64,000 nt of DNA from Lachnospiraceae bacterium (GTDB lineage Bacteria > Bacillota > Clostridia > Lachnospirales > Lachnospiraceae), in the NCBI GenBank assembly GCA_015057625.1, contig SVDZ01000010.1, positions 1 through 64,000 on the forward strand, given 5' to 3'. The position numbers were made by a program, and so were the translations under genes. Numbering within the stretch: the stretch's first letter is position 1; every line of letters starts with the position of its first letter. The notes under the pieces are model-generated. The model saw only the letters and a program-made list of their open reading frames with translations. It did no database searches and had not been told where the DNA came from. This document shows positions 44,323 through 53,208 of this stretch, one piece after another.

Positions 44323-47300
44323 ATGAAATTTAATAACAAAAAGATTGTAAGCTTACTGATGGCAGCTTCATTGGCATTCACGGGCATAAGCTATGAAGCA
44401 AATCAGACTTTAGCCGCGGAGGGAACTAATGTAGTTAACATTGCCAGCTCAGCTGCAAAGAATTACGTATTTATGACATCAAACGCCAATAATGGCAGTG
44501 AAGGTTTCCTCACAATCGACAATGGTTTTTCTTCTATTAACAGTGCAAACGAAGATTTAGGAAACGGAAACAATATGCTTGGTAAAACAGCAACTACCAG
44601 CGAAGTAGGTATCTACATTAATCTGAAAAATGATTACGATATCTCAAGCGCACTTATTTACCAAGGCTCAACCAACGCAAACTACACAGATTCTTATTGT
44701 AAACAATATTCTGTTTATTACTCAACTGAGGAAGTAAACAGTTCTAACCAGGGAAATATCACATGGAATCTTGCAGGAACATGCAATAACGGAACTATTT
44801 ACACAGGCGCAAAAATTTCTTCAGCCACAAATACCAGTTCCACAGGAGATTCGATTTCATTCTCAAATACATATACAGCCAGAAGTATAAAGGTGGTATT
44901 TGACAAAAACTCATGTATGGGTACAGGTACCAACGGACAGGGAACAGGAGTTACCGGAACAGTAAGTCTTTTATCTGTCAGAGTTTACGGAACATTGCAC
45001 AGCGCATCGCAGGGCGGTGAGGGAACAACAATCCCACAGCACTCAGGCGTAACTAAAGTGTTATTTATCGGAAACTCATTTATGTACTACAACACATCTT
45101 GGAACATGTTCAAGGACATCGCTGCACTTCACGGAAGAACAGTTCAGGTAACAGCTGCAACAAACGGCGGACAGAATCTTATCTATCAGTCAACCGCCGG
45201 AAATGTACTTGATGCCATCAAGAAAGATGTTTACGATATTGTAATTCTTCAGGACAAAGTTGGAAGCAACTTCCAAAAGAGTACATTCTTAGAAGGATGT
45301 GCCGACATCATTCCAATTATCAAGCAGTACAGCCCAAATGCAAAACTTGCCTTCTATGAGCCATGGCCTACAAAAGACCAGATTGATTCAAAGATGGCAT
45401 ACTTCACAGAAAGCTACATTGAGGCAGCTAATAAGTACAACGCATATCTTGCACCTGCAGGCGAAGGCTTCTACGAACTATATAAGAAAGACGGTCTTAA
45501 TTACTACTGCAGCGACAACAGACATCCGCAGCCACTTGGAACATTCAACTCAGCATCAACAATCTACTACGCGTTGTTCCCAAGTGACCCATACATCACA
45601 TACACATCTGCTCAGCAGACCACACTTGACAACATTATCAATAACAATGTTGCCTACACCAATGAAGGGCAGCAGAGCAGCTACAACCTTGCAACATTAA
45701 ATAAGATTAATGCTTACGCATACAAGTATTCAAAAGCAGTTATTCCTGCAGTTGAAGGCAGAGGAACTTACACATCTGTCGCAAGCGGAGGAGTTGTTGC
45801 AAATCCTACAGGCGGAGAGCAGACCACAATTCCTGAGACATCACAGAACAATAATCAGGACAACGGAGTTATGGACGTATTATTCATCGGAAACTCAATG
45901 ACATATTACAACAATCTTGCAAAGGTAGTTAAGGGAATTGCCGGACTTAAAGGTCACACAATCAACTGCACCGCAGCAACAAACGGCGGACAGAATCTTA
46001 TATACCAGTCAACTGCTTCAAATATTTTGACTGCTGTTCAGAATGGAAGTTATGACGTAATTATTTTACAGGATATTGTCGGTGGATTTGACGCAGACAA
46101 ACTTGAACAGGGCGCAAGACAGATGATTTCTGTAGTTAAACAATATCAGCCAAATGCGGAAATCGTATTCTACGAGCCATGGCCAACAAAGGATACCATT
46201 TCAGGAACAGGAAGTTTGCTTCCTTATTTCACAAACAGTTATATCAAGACAGCTAAAGCTTCAAATGCCAAGTTGGCTCCTGCCGGAGAGGCATTCTACG
46301 AATTGTATAAAACTCACGGTCTTGATTACTACTGCGCAGACAACAAACATCCACAGCCACTTGGAACATTTACATCTGCAGCAACAATTTACTACACATT
46401 ATTCACAGACGAAGTTTACGGAGCTTTCAGTTCAGGCGATCAGAGCGCTCTAGACAATTTGATTAATACAAACGTTGCTTACACAGATGAAGGAAAACAG
46501 AGTTCATACAGTCTTGAGACAATGAATCTGATAATGTCCCTCGGTCACAAATACGCAAGAAACGTTGCCCCTGCAGTTGCAGGAAACGGAACCTACACAT
46601 CTGTTGCAGGAAACTATGTGGACATTGACGCACAGTTAAATCCAAACAATCTTCAGCCTGTAACAGGAACAGAAATTAATGCATCTGAGTTTACAAACAA
46701 CAACCTTGCACAGGGAAAAACTGCTGTTGCTTCATCTCAGAAACAGGCGGCTTCATATGCAGTGGACGGTAACTTAAGCACACGTTGGGAGTCAGACTTT
46801 GCTGACGGACAGTGGTTGTATGTAGACCTTGGAAGCAAAAAGGCATTCGACTCTGTAGGATTTTCATGGGAAGGCGCATATGCTACAAAATACTACATTC
46901 AGATTTCAGATGACGCACAGAACTGGACTACAGTTTCTTATGTAACAGCTACTTCAAACAAAACTGTAAAGATTAATCTTTCACAGACATACAATGCAAG
47001 ATATGTGAGAATGTACGGAAGCAAACGTGGAACACAGTATGGTTACTCATTCTACGAGATGGGTATTTGGAACAGCACAGGTTCAGAAGTGCCAACTGAA
47101 TTTCCAACAGAAGAGCCTACTACTGTTAAAGTTGAAGAGCCTACTACTCAGGCTTCCGGCGGAAACGGCGCTTCTATCGTAACTAGTAACGACATTAAAA
47201 TTGCAGGCTTCCAGGTTAGCACTACAATAAAAGACTCTGACGGACAGGTCGGCGGAATCAGAACTGTAGGTCAGGTTGAGCCAAGAATTAACAACAAACA

Positions 47301-47757
47301 GGTTAAAGGCTGGGGAATGGTATATGCATTAAGAGAATATGACGGAACAAACAACAACGTATCCGATTCAGATATAGTAGTAAATTCAAACAGTGAATAT
47401 GTTTACTCATACCAGTCAACAGAACTTGGAACAATTAATACTATCCTTGGAGATTCAAACACAGCAACATACTATGTTATGACAATGACCTTTGGCGGTT
47501 CATCAGTCCCTGTATTAACTGCAAAATATGCAGTTCGTGCTTACGCAATCTTAGAGGACGGAAGCTACGTATACAGCGATTGCGAATACTACAGTATCGA
47601 CAGTATTGCAAAATTATTATATGAAAACTGCAAAATGCCTACAGAATCAAGACACAACTTCTTGTACAACGAGATTTTGAAAAAAGTGTACCCTGATTAC
47701 AAAGCAGTAGATTATAACTGGACAAACATTGTTGTTAAGCCAAAGGAAATCGCTTAA
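44323..47757 (+). CDS. Secreted protein with two SGNH/DUF4886 domains, CBM32 and a conserved C-terminal domain
   Basis: The 1144-residue product has an AAAGGAGGGTAAA ribosome site and a signal peptide (1-32). Modules: an N-terminal discoidin-like region (about 35-225); two homologous SGNH-hydrolase domains of the DUF4886 type (about 244-465 and 515-770), each with FIGNS (nucleophile Ser) and a D-N-(R/K)-HPQPLGT block containing the catalytic Asp/His; a CBM32 (about 789-910); a PTEEPTT linker; and a C-terminal domain (about 949-1144) that is also present in the chitinase at 61665-64000. It is probably a polysaccharide esterase. It is the only secreted protein gene of the region on the plus strand. 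Confidence 0.82.
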   Translation: MKFNNKKIVSLLMAASLAFTGISYEANQTLAAEGTNVVNIASSAAKNYVFMTSNANNGSEGFLTIDNGFSSINSANEDLGNGNNMLGKTATTSEVGIYINLKNDYDISSALIYQGSTNANYTDSYCKQYSVYYSTEEVNSSNQGNITWNLAGTCNNGTIYTGAKISSATNTSSTGDSISFSNTYTARSIKVVFDKNSCMGTGTNGQGTGVTGTVSLLSVRVYGTLHSASQGGEGTTIPQHSGVTKVLFIGNSFMYYNTSWNMFKDIAALHGRTVQVTAATNGGQNLIYQSTAGNVLDAIKKDVYDIVILQDKVGSNFQKSTFLEGCADIIPIIKQYSPNAKLAFYEPWPTKDQIDSKMAYFTESYIEAANKYNAYLAPAGEGFYELYKKDGLNYYCSDNRHPQPLGTFNSASTIYYALFPSDPYITYTSAQQTTLDNIINNNVAYTNEGQQSSYNLATLNKINAYAYKYSKAVIPAVEGRGTYTSVASGGVVANPTGGEQTTIPETSQNNNQDNGVMDVLFIGNSMTYYNNLAKVVKGIAGLKGHTINCTAATNGGQNLIYQSTASNILTAVQNGSYDVIILQDIVGGFDADKLEQGARQMISVVKQYQPNAEIVFYEPWPTKDTISGTGSLLPYFTNSYIKTAKASNAKLAPAGEAFYELYKTHGLDYYCADNKHPQPLGTFTSAATIYYTLFTDEVYGAFSSGDQSALDNLINTNVAYTDEGKQSSYSLETMNLIMSLGHKYARNVAPAVAGNGTYTSVAGNYVDIDAQLNPNNLQPVTGTEINASEFTNNNLAQGKTAVASSQKQAASYAVDGNLSTRWESDFADGQWLYVDLGSKKAFDSVGFSWEGAYATKYYIQISDDAQNWTTVSYVTATSNKTVKINLSQTYNARYVRMYGSKRGTQYGYSFYEMGIWNSTGSEVPTEFPTEEPTTVKVEEPTTQASGGNGASIVTSNDIKIAGFQVSTTIKDSDGQVGGIRTVGQVEPRINNKQVKGWGMVYALREYDGTNNNVSDSDIVVNSNSEYVYSYQSTELGTINTILGDSNTATYYVMTMTFGGSSVPVLTAKYAVRAYAILEDGSYVYSDCEYYSIDSIAKLLYENCKMPTESRHNFLYNEILKKVYPDYKAVDYNWTNIVVKPKEIA

Positions 47758-47825
47758 TAATTTATTAAAATTAATAATCATTGATTAAAGATACCATATT
47801 AACTATCCTTAATCTCCAAATTAAT

Positions 47826-47861
47826 AATACCTACCAAATTCCCGCAAATTTGGTAGGTATT
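47826..47861 (+). terminator. Terminator / palindrome with TACCTACCAAAT core
   Basis: AATACCTACCAAATT and AAATTTGGTAGGTATT form a nearly perfect 15-bp stem around CCCGC, followed by TTTCCC, 70 bases after the esterase-like gene. The TACCTACCAAAT core is the same as in the palindromic arrays at 58.6 and 61.0 kb. Confidence 0.65.
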
Positions 47862-47876
47862 TCCCTATAAACCCAA

Positions 47877-47914
47877 AAACACCTTCCCTGGATTTTTTAT
47901 CCATGGAAGGTGTT
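47877..47914 (-). terminator. Terminator of the second GGDEF gene
   Basis: AAACACCTTCC pairs with GGAAGGTGTTT; the minus strand continues GTTTTTGG. It begins a few bases after the stop at 47919. Confidence 0.8.
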
Positions 47915-47918
47915 TGAA

Positions 47919-49028
47919 CTAATCTGTATATTCTGCATGATTCTTTCCGTTATTTTTGCCTTTATATAATCTTGTATCTGCATGACTAATATTTTTCTCC
48001 AGACTGCTTCCTGCGTTTCCTTCAATCACACCAAATGTCATTGTCACTTTAAAAACATTGTCACCCTTGTTAAATGTATGGCTTCTTACTTCTGATAGTA
48101 TTTTTTCAATATACTTTGCGCCCTTCTCAATGTTGCAGCTTGGTATTACCAGCAGAAACTCCTCTCCGCCCCATCTTGCAACACTGGCTAATACAGGAAC
48201 ATTTCCTCCTATGATTCCGGCAATCTCTTTTAGTACGATATCACCGTAATCATGACCATATGTATCATTTATCTTTTTGAAATCGTCTATATCTCCGATT
48301 GCCAATACATATGTATTACCGGTCTCTTTACTTTCATCATAAACTTTTTTCATCTCATCATTGATAGCTCTTCTATTTTTCAATTTTGTCAGCGGATCAA
48401 TAGTAGCCATTACTCTGAGCTGCTCATTTTGCACTCGCAATTTACACTGAGTATAATGATTTAAAAATGTATAGATGGTAGTTATATAAATAAGAACCAC
48501 GCTACCGATTGTAAAATTGATAAAGTATAAAATGGTAGTTATTATATTATCATCCAGATTATAAAGTATCTTTGATGCATCCGAGTATACATACCTTAAA
48601 TAGCCGTATAGTGCGAGATCCGTCAACATAAGGAGTATCGATATTCTATGAGTCTTATTTGGCATAAGAAAACCTATAGGAATCAACATAAGAAGAAGCA
48701 TTCCAAAATCCGGTTTCCATCCAAGACATACTGTCGCTAACGAGGCATGCACAATAATCTCAGCAATAGATGCATACACAAGATTAATCTTGTTTTCAAC
48801 TTTTTTAACTATCCCAATCATAGCAATGTAGAATATTACACTAAAAATATTAAAGTATGCCATTACATAAACTCCGTAATGTCTAAAGATAAACAGATAC
48901 ATTACGTGAGCGAGTAAGCACGACACAAAGCCGAAGTAATACGCTACATACTCCAGCTTTCTTGATGCAAGATTATTTATTTTAGCGATAAACTGCATAT
49001 CTTTTTCATATTCCTGTTTGCTATACAT
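47919..49028 (-). CDS. Membrane diguanylate cyclase (GGEEF)
   Basis: The 369-residue product has about six N-terminal membrane segments (residues about 30-195) and a GGDEF domain (about 205-369) with DPLTKLKNRRAIND, FKKINDTYGHDYGD and the active-site variant RWGGEEF, which is compatible with activity. GGGGAGTGATTG precedes the ATG. It is unlike the GGDEF protein at 35022 in its sensor part, so it probably answers a different signal. Confidence 0.87.
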   Translation of the reverse strand: MYSKQEYEKDMQFIAKINNLASRKLEYVAYYFGFVSCLLAHVMYLFIFRHYGVYVMAYFNIFSVIFYIAMIGIVKKVENKINLVYASIAEIIVHASLATVCLGWKPDFGMLLLMLIPIGFLMPNKTHRISILLMLTDLALYGYLRYVYSDASKILYNLDDNIITTILYFINFTIGSVVLIYITTIYTFLNHYTQCKLRVQNEQLRVMATIDPLTKLKNRRAINDEMKKVYDESKETGNTYVLAIGDIDDFKKINDTYGHDYGDIVLKEIAGIIGGNVPVLASVARWGGEEFLLVIPSCNIEKGAKYIEKILSEVRSHTFNKGDNVFKVTMTFGVIEGNAGSSLEKNISHADTRLYKGKNNGKNHAEYTD

Positions 49029-49198
49029 TCAATCACTCCCCGCATAGTTATTTTTCATTTATATTTTTCATTTTATTACTCTGGTATAGTAATTTTTTCC
49101 GTTCATTTCAATATCGCTAATTTTCATTTTAGCGAATTTATATGATATATTTTATCATAATTACTAATCAAAAACTACAATGCAAATGCAAAAAAATA

Positions 49199-49230
49199 GG
49201 CTGATGCACCAATTCCTTGGTACACCAGCC
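49199..49230 (-). terminator. Terminator of the large GH16 gene
   Basis: On the minus strand, GGCTGGTGTACCAA pairs with TTGGTGCATCAGCC around GGAA, followed by TATTTTTTTGC. Confidence 0.9.
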
Positions 49231-49248
49231 CTAAAATATTTAGTTATC

Positions 49249-52200
49249 TTATTTTCCAAACACTGTCATTTCCCAAAGTGAGTATCCGTATGGCAATGCC
49301 CTCTTAACGCCCTGCATTCTTACATATCTTGCATTTACTGCGCTAAATTCAACTACATCCTCTCCACCGTTCTGACCTGTGAGGCTCTTAACTGTAGTGA
49401 AGTTTGTTCCATCTGTTGAAACCTGAATGTTGTAACTCTCGCCATATGCACCTTCCCAGTCAAGTACTACTTTATCAACTGAGTAGGTCTGTCCAAGATC
49501 AACTGTAATCCATGCATTATCTGCAAAGTTTGAAGACCATCTTGTTCCTTTATTTTTGTCAATTGCGTTTGTTGCTGCCATCGCTGCATTCTCTGTTCCT
49601 GAAGCAGTAGCTGTCTTAGCATTTAATTCTCCGTAAGGCTTATCTGAACCTGAACCGCTTCCTGATTCACCTGTTGGCAACTTACCCCAAACTTCCATTT
49701 CCCAAAGTGAATATCCGTATGGTAATGCTCTCTTAACGCCCTGCATTCTTATATATCTTGCATTTACTGCACTAAATTCAACTACGTCCTCTCCACCGTT
49801 CTGACCTGTAAGGCTCTTAACTGTAGTAAAGTTTGTTCCGTCTGTTGATGTCTGAATGTTGTAGCTTTCGCCGTAAGCAGCTTCCCAATTAAGTACTACT
49901 TTACTAACTGCATATGCCTGTCCGAGATCAACTGTAATCCATGCATTGTCTGCATAATTTGATGACCATCTTGTATCTTTGTTGTTATCTAATGCATTTT
50001 CAGGTCCCATAGCGTTGTTCTCTGAACCTGATGCTGTTGCTTTCTTTCCTGCTGAAAGTTTAATTGGATTTTTGAAGAATGGATTATCAATAATCTGTCC
50101 ATCCTCATCTCCTCCTGTTTCGGAACCTCCGCCTGAGCCTGAACCGTTTGCAGTTGTACCGTATACTTCCATCTCCCAAAGTGAGTATCCATATGGAAGT
50201 GCTCTCTTAACGCCCTGCATTCTCACATATCTTGCATTTACTGCGTTAAATACAATTTCGTTCACTCCACCTTTCTGGCCTGTGAGGCTCTTAGCTGTAG
50301 TGAAGTTTGTTCCGTCTGTTGATGTCTGAATGTTATAGCTTTCGCCGTAAGCAGCTTCCCAGTTAAGTACAACTCTGTTCACTGCATATGTCTGGCCGAG
50401 GTCAACTGTAATCCATGCATTGTCAGCATAATTTGATGACCATCTTGTATCTTTTTTGTTATCTAATGCATTTTCAGGTCCCATAGCGTTGTTCTCTGAA
50501 CCTGATGCTGTTACTTTCTTGCCTGCTGCAAGATTTGCACTTGCATCATTGCCCGGTTTTTCTGTTGGAGCCTCTGTTGGAGCCTCTGTTGGAGCTTCTG
50601 TTACCTTTTCTGTTGGCTTCTCTGTTACCTTTTCTGTTGGAGCCTCTACACTTGGCTTTTCGTTTTCATTGTACTCTACAACTTTAATGTTGCTGAACTC
50701 AAATGTAAGTCCAATTCCACTGTAACCGTAACCAAATGTGATAAATAACTCTCCATTATCATTTACTTCTGCAATCTTTGTAAACTGCTTTGTTCCCACC
50801 TGAAGTGGTACAGCTGCAGCACTTGACTCCTCAGACACATCCGTGATAACACTTCCGTCTCCTGAAGATGAAGTCATATCAAGTGTAAGTTTATATTTCT
50901 TTCCCGGTACAAGTCCCTTCTTTGTATATTTAACCTGGTGTGACCATGCATCAAGCCATGTTGATGCTGTAACCTTAAAGCAGATATGGTCGGCATTTGC
51001 AGAATCGATTGCGATTTCACCCTTAGCTCCTGACCAATCAGTTCCAAGATATGTGCTCCAGTTTCCGTAATTTGTAGTTGTTGAATCAGGACAAGCTCTG
51101 AAATTCCATGCTGTTGGATTCTTTGTTACTGTTCCTTTTGTAACAGTAACGTCATCAAAATCAGCGATAACACCTACTCCGGAATAACCGAATCCAAATG
51201 CAAATGATAATTCACCGTTTGCATTTGCCACTCCCGTTTTATTTACATATCTTACTCCGCTGATGTATGGAACATAATTTTCAGCCTGAGAAGCTATCGC
51301 ATCACTTACATAACTTCCGTCAGTAGATGAAGTGAGCATTCTCATTGAGATTGTATATGTCTGTCCTGCTGTAAGTCCCTTAGCAGTATATCTTGCCTGA
51401 ACTGACCAAGGATAAGCTGCTCCCCAGTTTGCCTGTGACTGCTGTACCTGAATGTGTTTCTTGTCAGTAGCATCAACTGCAACCTTAGCCTGTGAACCTG
51501 AACCTGCGCCTACTAACAACTGCCAGTCACCGTAGTTATGCCAATTGTCATCCTTAACAACAGAAATAAATTCCATTGTATCATCTACCGGTTCAATTTC
51601 ATTTGGATCATATACTCTGCAATATACATTTGAAAAGTCGAGAACAACTGTGGTTCCAACCCAACCTGTTCCGAATGTAATTGAAATCTTTCCACTGTTA
51701 TCTGCAACTGCAGTTTTTGTAATTGTTCTTGTACCTTTAATCAATGACACTGCTGCACCGTCATCTCTTGCATCCGTAACATATGAGCCGTCCAATGAAT
51801 TTGATTTAAGGTCTACTGATATTTTATACTTTTGTCCCGGAACGAGTCCTGATTTTGTATATCTTGCCTGAACAAGATTTGCATCATCCCATGAAGAGGT
51901 GAGCTGCTGAAGCTGAATATGGTCAGCGTCACCCGGCTGTACAGCAACCTGAGCTGTAGAATTTCCATATCCTGACTCTACTCTGACCTCCCAATTTCCG
52001 TATTTATGCCAATTGCTGTCTCTTGTAGCCGTCTGGAATTTAGCTCCCTGACTGTTTTTATCTTCATATACTCTTACGTAATCAACCTCTAATACTGATT
52101 TATTAGGGAATGCCGAATTGTCTATATTGTTTCCAGGCCATGAACCACCAACTGCAAGATTTAAAATCATAAACTGAGGTCCAAGAAGTTCCTCCATCTG

Positions 52201-52869
52201 TGCTTCATATGTGACCGGAATTGTATTGGTAAGTACATTGTCCACATAGAATCTGATTTCGTTTACATCCTGTTCCATTGCGTAAACATGCCACTGCGTT
52301 CTGTCTACATTGTATGGTTTTCCTTCTTCTGTGTGATTCCAATTATACTGCCAATGTAATGTACTGTATGTTTTTGACTCTGTGTTGACTGCCTCCATAA
52401 TATCGATCTCGCCGCAGGCAGGCCAACCAACCTGATCAAAATTTGCTCCCAGTGTCCAGAATGCCGGCCATGCTCCCGAAAAGCTTGGCACTTTCATTCT
52501 CGCTTCAAAACGAGCATACTGGAATGTCTTTTTATTATTGGTATTAATTCTTCCTGAAGTGTAGCTCTTGCCGCCATAATTTTCTCTCAAAGCCTTAATC
52601 TTTAAAGTACCATTACTAACCTCAATGTTTTTGGTACTGTCAACATAGTACTGCTGTTCTCCATTTCCTCCGCCGTTTCCGTTTACTTCAACGTTCCAAT
52701 TATTTCTGTTTAATGAATTACCGTCGAATTCATCTGACCAGACAAGTTGATAGTTAGTAGCTGCCTCAACATTTTTCTCATTGGACTTAAATTCTGTAAT
52801 TGTAAGTCCTGATGCAACCATCGACACTGCCATAACTGCAGCTAGTCTCTTCTTTAAAAAACCCCTCAT
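49249..52869 (-). CDS. Secreted GH16 beta-glucanase with three CBM4/9-like and three CBM32 domains
   Basis: The ATG at 52869 is chosen; AAAGGAGAACTTGAA precedes it and the signal peptide MRGFLKKRLAAVMAVSMVAS follows. The 1206-residue enzyme has a GH16 domain (about 38-265) with the catalytic GEIDIME; three homologous beta-sandwich modules of the CBM4/9 type (about 265-405, 426-560 and 583-725), each starting (N/D)WHxYGxW-like and ending F(S/D)(N/D)V; a PTEK-rich linker (735-775); and three nearly identical CBM32 modules (about 777-900, 931-1060 and 1075-1206). It should attack beta-1,3-glucans. No membrane or sorting signal is visible. Confidence 0.9.
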   Translation of the reverse strand: MRGFLKKRLAAVMAVSMVASGLTITEFKSNEKNVEAATNYQLVWSDEFDGNSLNRNNWNVEVNGNGGGNGEQQYYVDSTKNIEVSNGTLKIKALRENYGGKSYTSGRINTNNKKTFQYARFEARMKVPSFSGAWPAFWTLGANFDQVGWPACGEIDIMEAVNTESKTYSTLHWQYNWNHTEEGKPYNVDRTQWHVYAMEQDVNEIRFYVDNVLTNTIPVTYEAQMEELLGPQFMILNLAVGGSWPGNNIDNSAFPNKSVLEVDYVRVYEDKNSQGAKFQTATRDSNWHKYGNWEVRVESGYGNSTAQVAVQPGDADHIQLQQLTSSWDDANLVQARYTKSGLVPGQKYKISVDLKSNSLDGSYVTDARDDGAAVSLIKGTRTITKTAVADNSGKISITFGTGWVGTTVVLDFSNVYCRVYDPNEIEPVDDTMEFISVVKDDNWHNYGDWQLLVGAGSGSQAKVAVDATDKKHIQVQQSQANWGAAYPWSVQARYTAKGLTAGQTYTISMRMLTSSTDGSYVSDAIASQAENYVPYISGVRYVNKTGVANANGELSFAFGFGYSGVGVIADFDDVTVTKGTVTKNPTAWNFRACPDSTTTNYGNWSTYLGTDWSGAKGEIAIDSANADHICFKVTASTWLDAWSHQVKYTKKGLVPGKKYKLTLDMTSSSGDGSVITDVSEESSAAAVPLQVGTKQFTKIAEVNDNGELFITFGYGYSGIGLTFEFSNIKVVEYNENEKPSVEAPTEKVTEKPTEKVTEAPTEAPTEAPTEKPGNDASANLAAGKKVTASGSENNAMGPENALDNKKDTRWSSNYADNAWITVDLGQTYAVNRVVLNWEAAYGESYNIQTSTDGTNFTTAKSLTGQKGGVNEIVFNAVNARYVRMQGVKRALPYGYSLWEMEVYGTTANGSGSGGGSETGGDEDGQIIDNPFFKNPIKLSAGKKATASGSENNAMGPENALDNNKDTRWSSNYADNAWITVDLGQAYAVSKVVLNWEAAYGESYNIQTSTDGTNFTTVKSLTGQNGGEDVVEFSAVNARYIRMQGVKRALPYGYSLWEMEVWGKLPTGESGSGSGSDKPYGELNAKTATASGTENAAMAATNAIDKNKGTRWSSNFADNAWITVDLGQTYSVDKVVLDWEGAYGESYNIQVSTDGTNFTTVKSLTGQNGGEDVVEFSAVNARYVRMQGVKRALPYGYSLWEMTVFGK

Positions 52870-52947
52870 TTCAAGTTCTCCTTTACTTAAAAAAACTACA
52901 CGTAACGTTGCTGGCATTTAGCAAAAGCCTTTTCCATATTAAATTTT

Positions 52948-52991
52948 AATCGCGCGATTTTCTGGATTAGAACTCCCACCCAATATCCAGA
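52948..52991. promoter_or_regulatory. Palindromes upstream of the large GH16 gene
   Basis: AATCGCGCGATT (52948-52959) is a perfect 12-bp palindrome, and TCTGGAT/ATCCAGA (52961-52991) an adjacent 7-bp inverted repeat, 80-120 bases upstream of the start codon. They may be an operator and a leader hairpin. The rest of the gap to 53068 is AT-rich with no gene. Confidence 0.35.
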
Positions 52992-53068
52992 CTAGATACT
53001 TTGATTAAATATAAGAAAAATATTTTTAGCAAGAGATTTTGAGGTTTTCTACACTTTACACAAATAAA

Positions 53069-53106
53069 AGCACCTCTTTTGTGAAATATTCACATAAAAA
53101 GGTGCT
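53069..53106 (-). terminator. Terminator of the YfhO-like gene
   Basis: AGCACCT pairs with AGGTGCT and an inner TGTGA/TCACA arm; the minus strand continues TTTATTTGTG. It lies about 100 bases past the stop. Confidence 0.7.
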
Positions 53107-53208
53107 GTGTTTTAATATTTTTGTGCTATTCAACTAAAATTTTGGGTATTTTCTAAAAAATGAGGTAAAACGAGAAAAAAAATATCGAACTGTTTCAATT
53201 TGCGTGAT

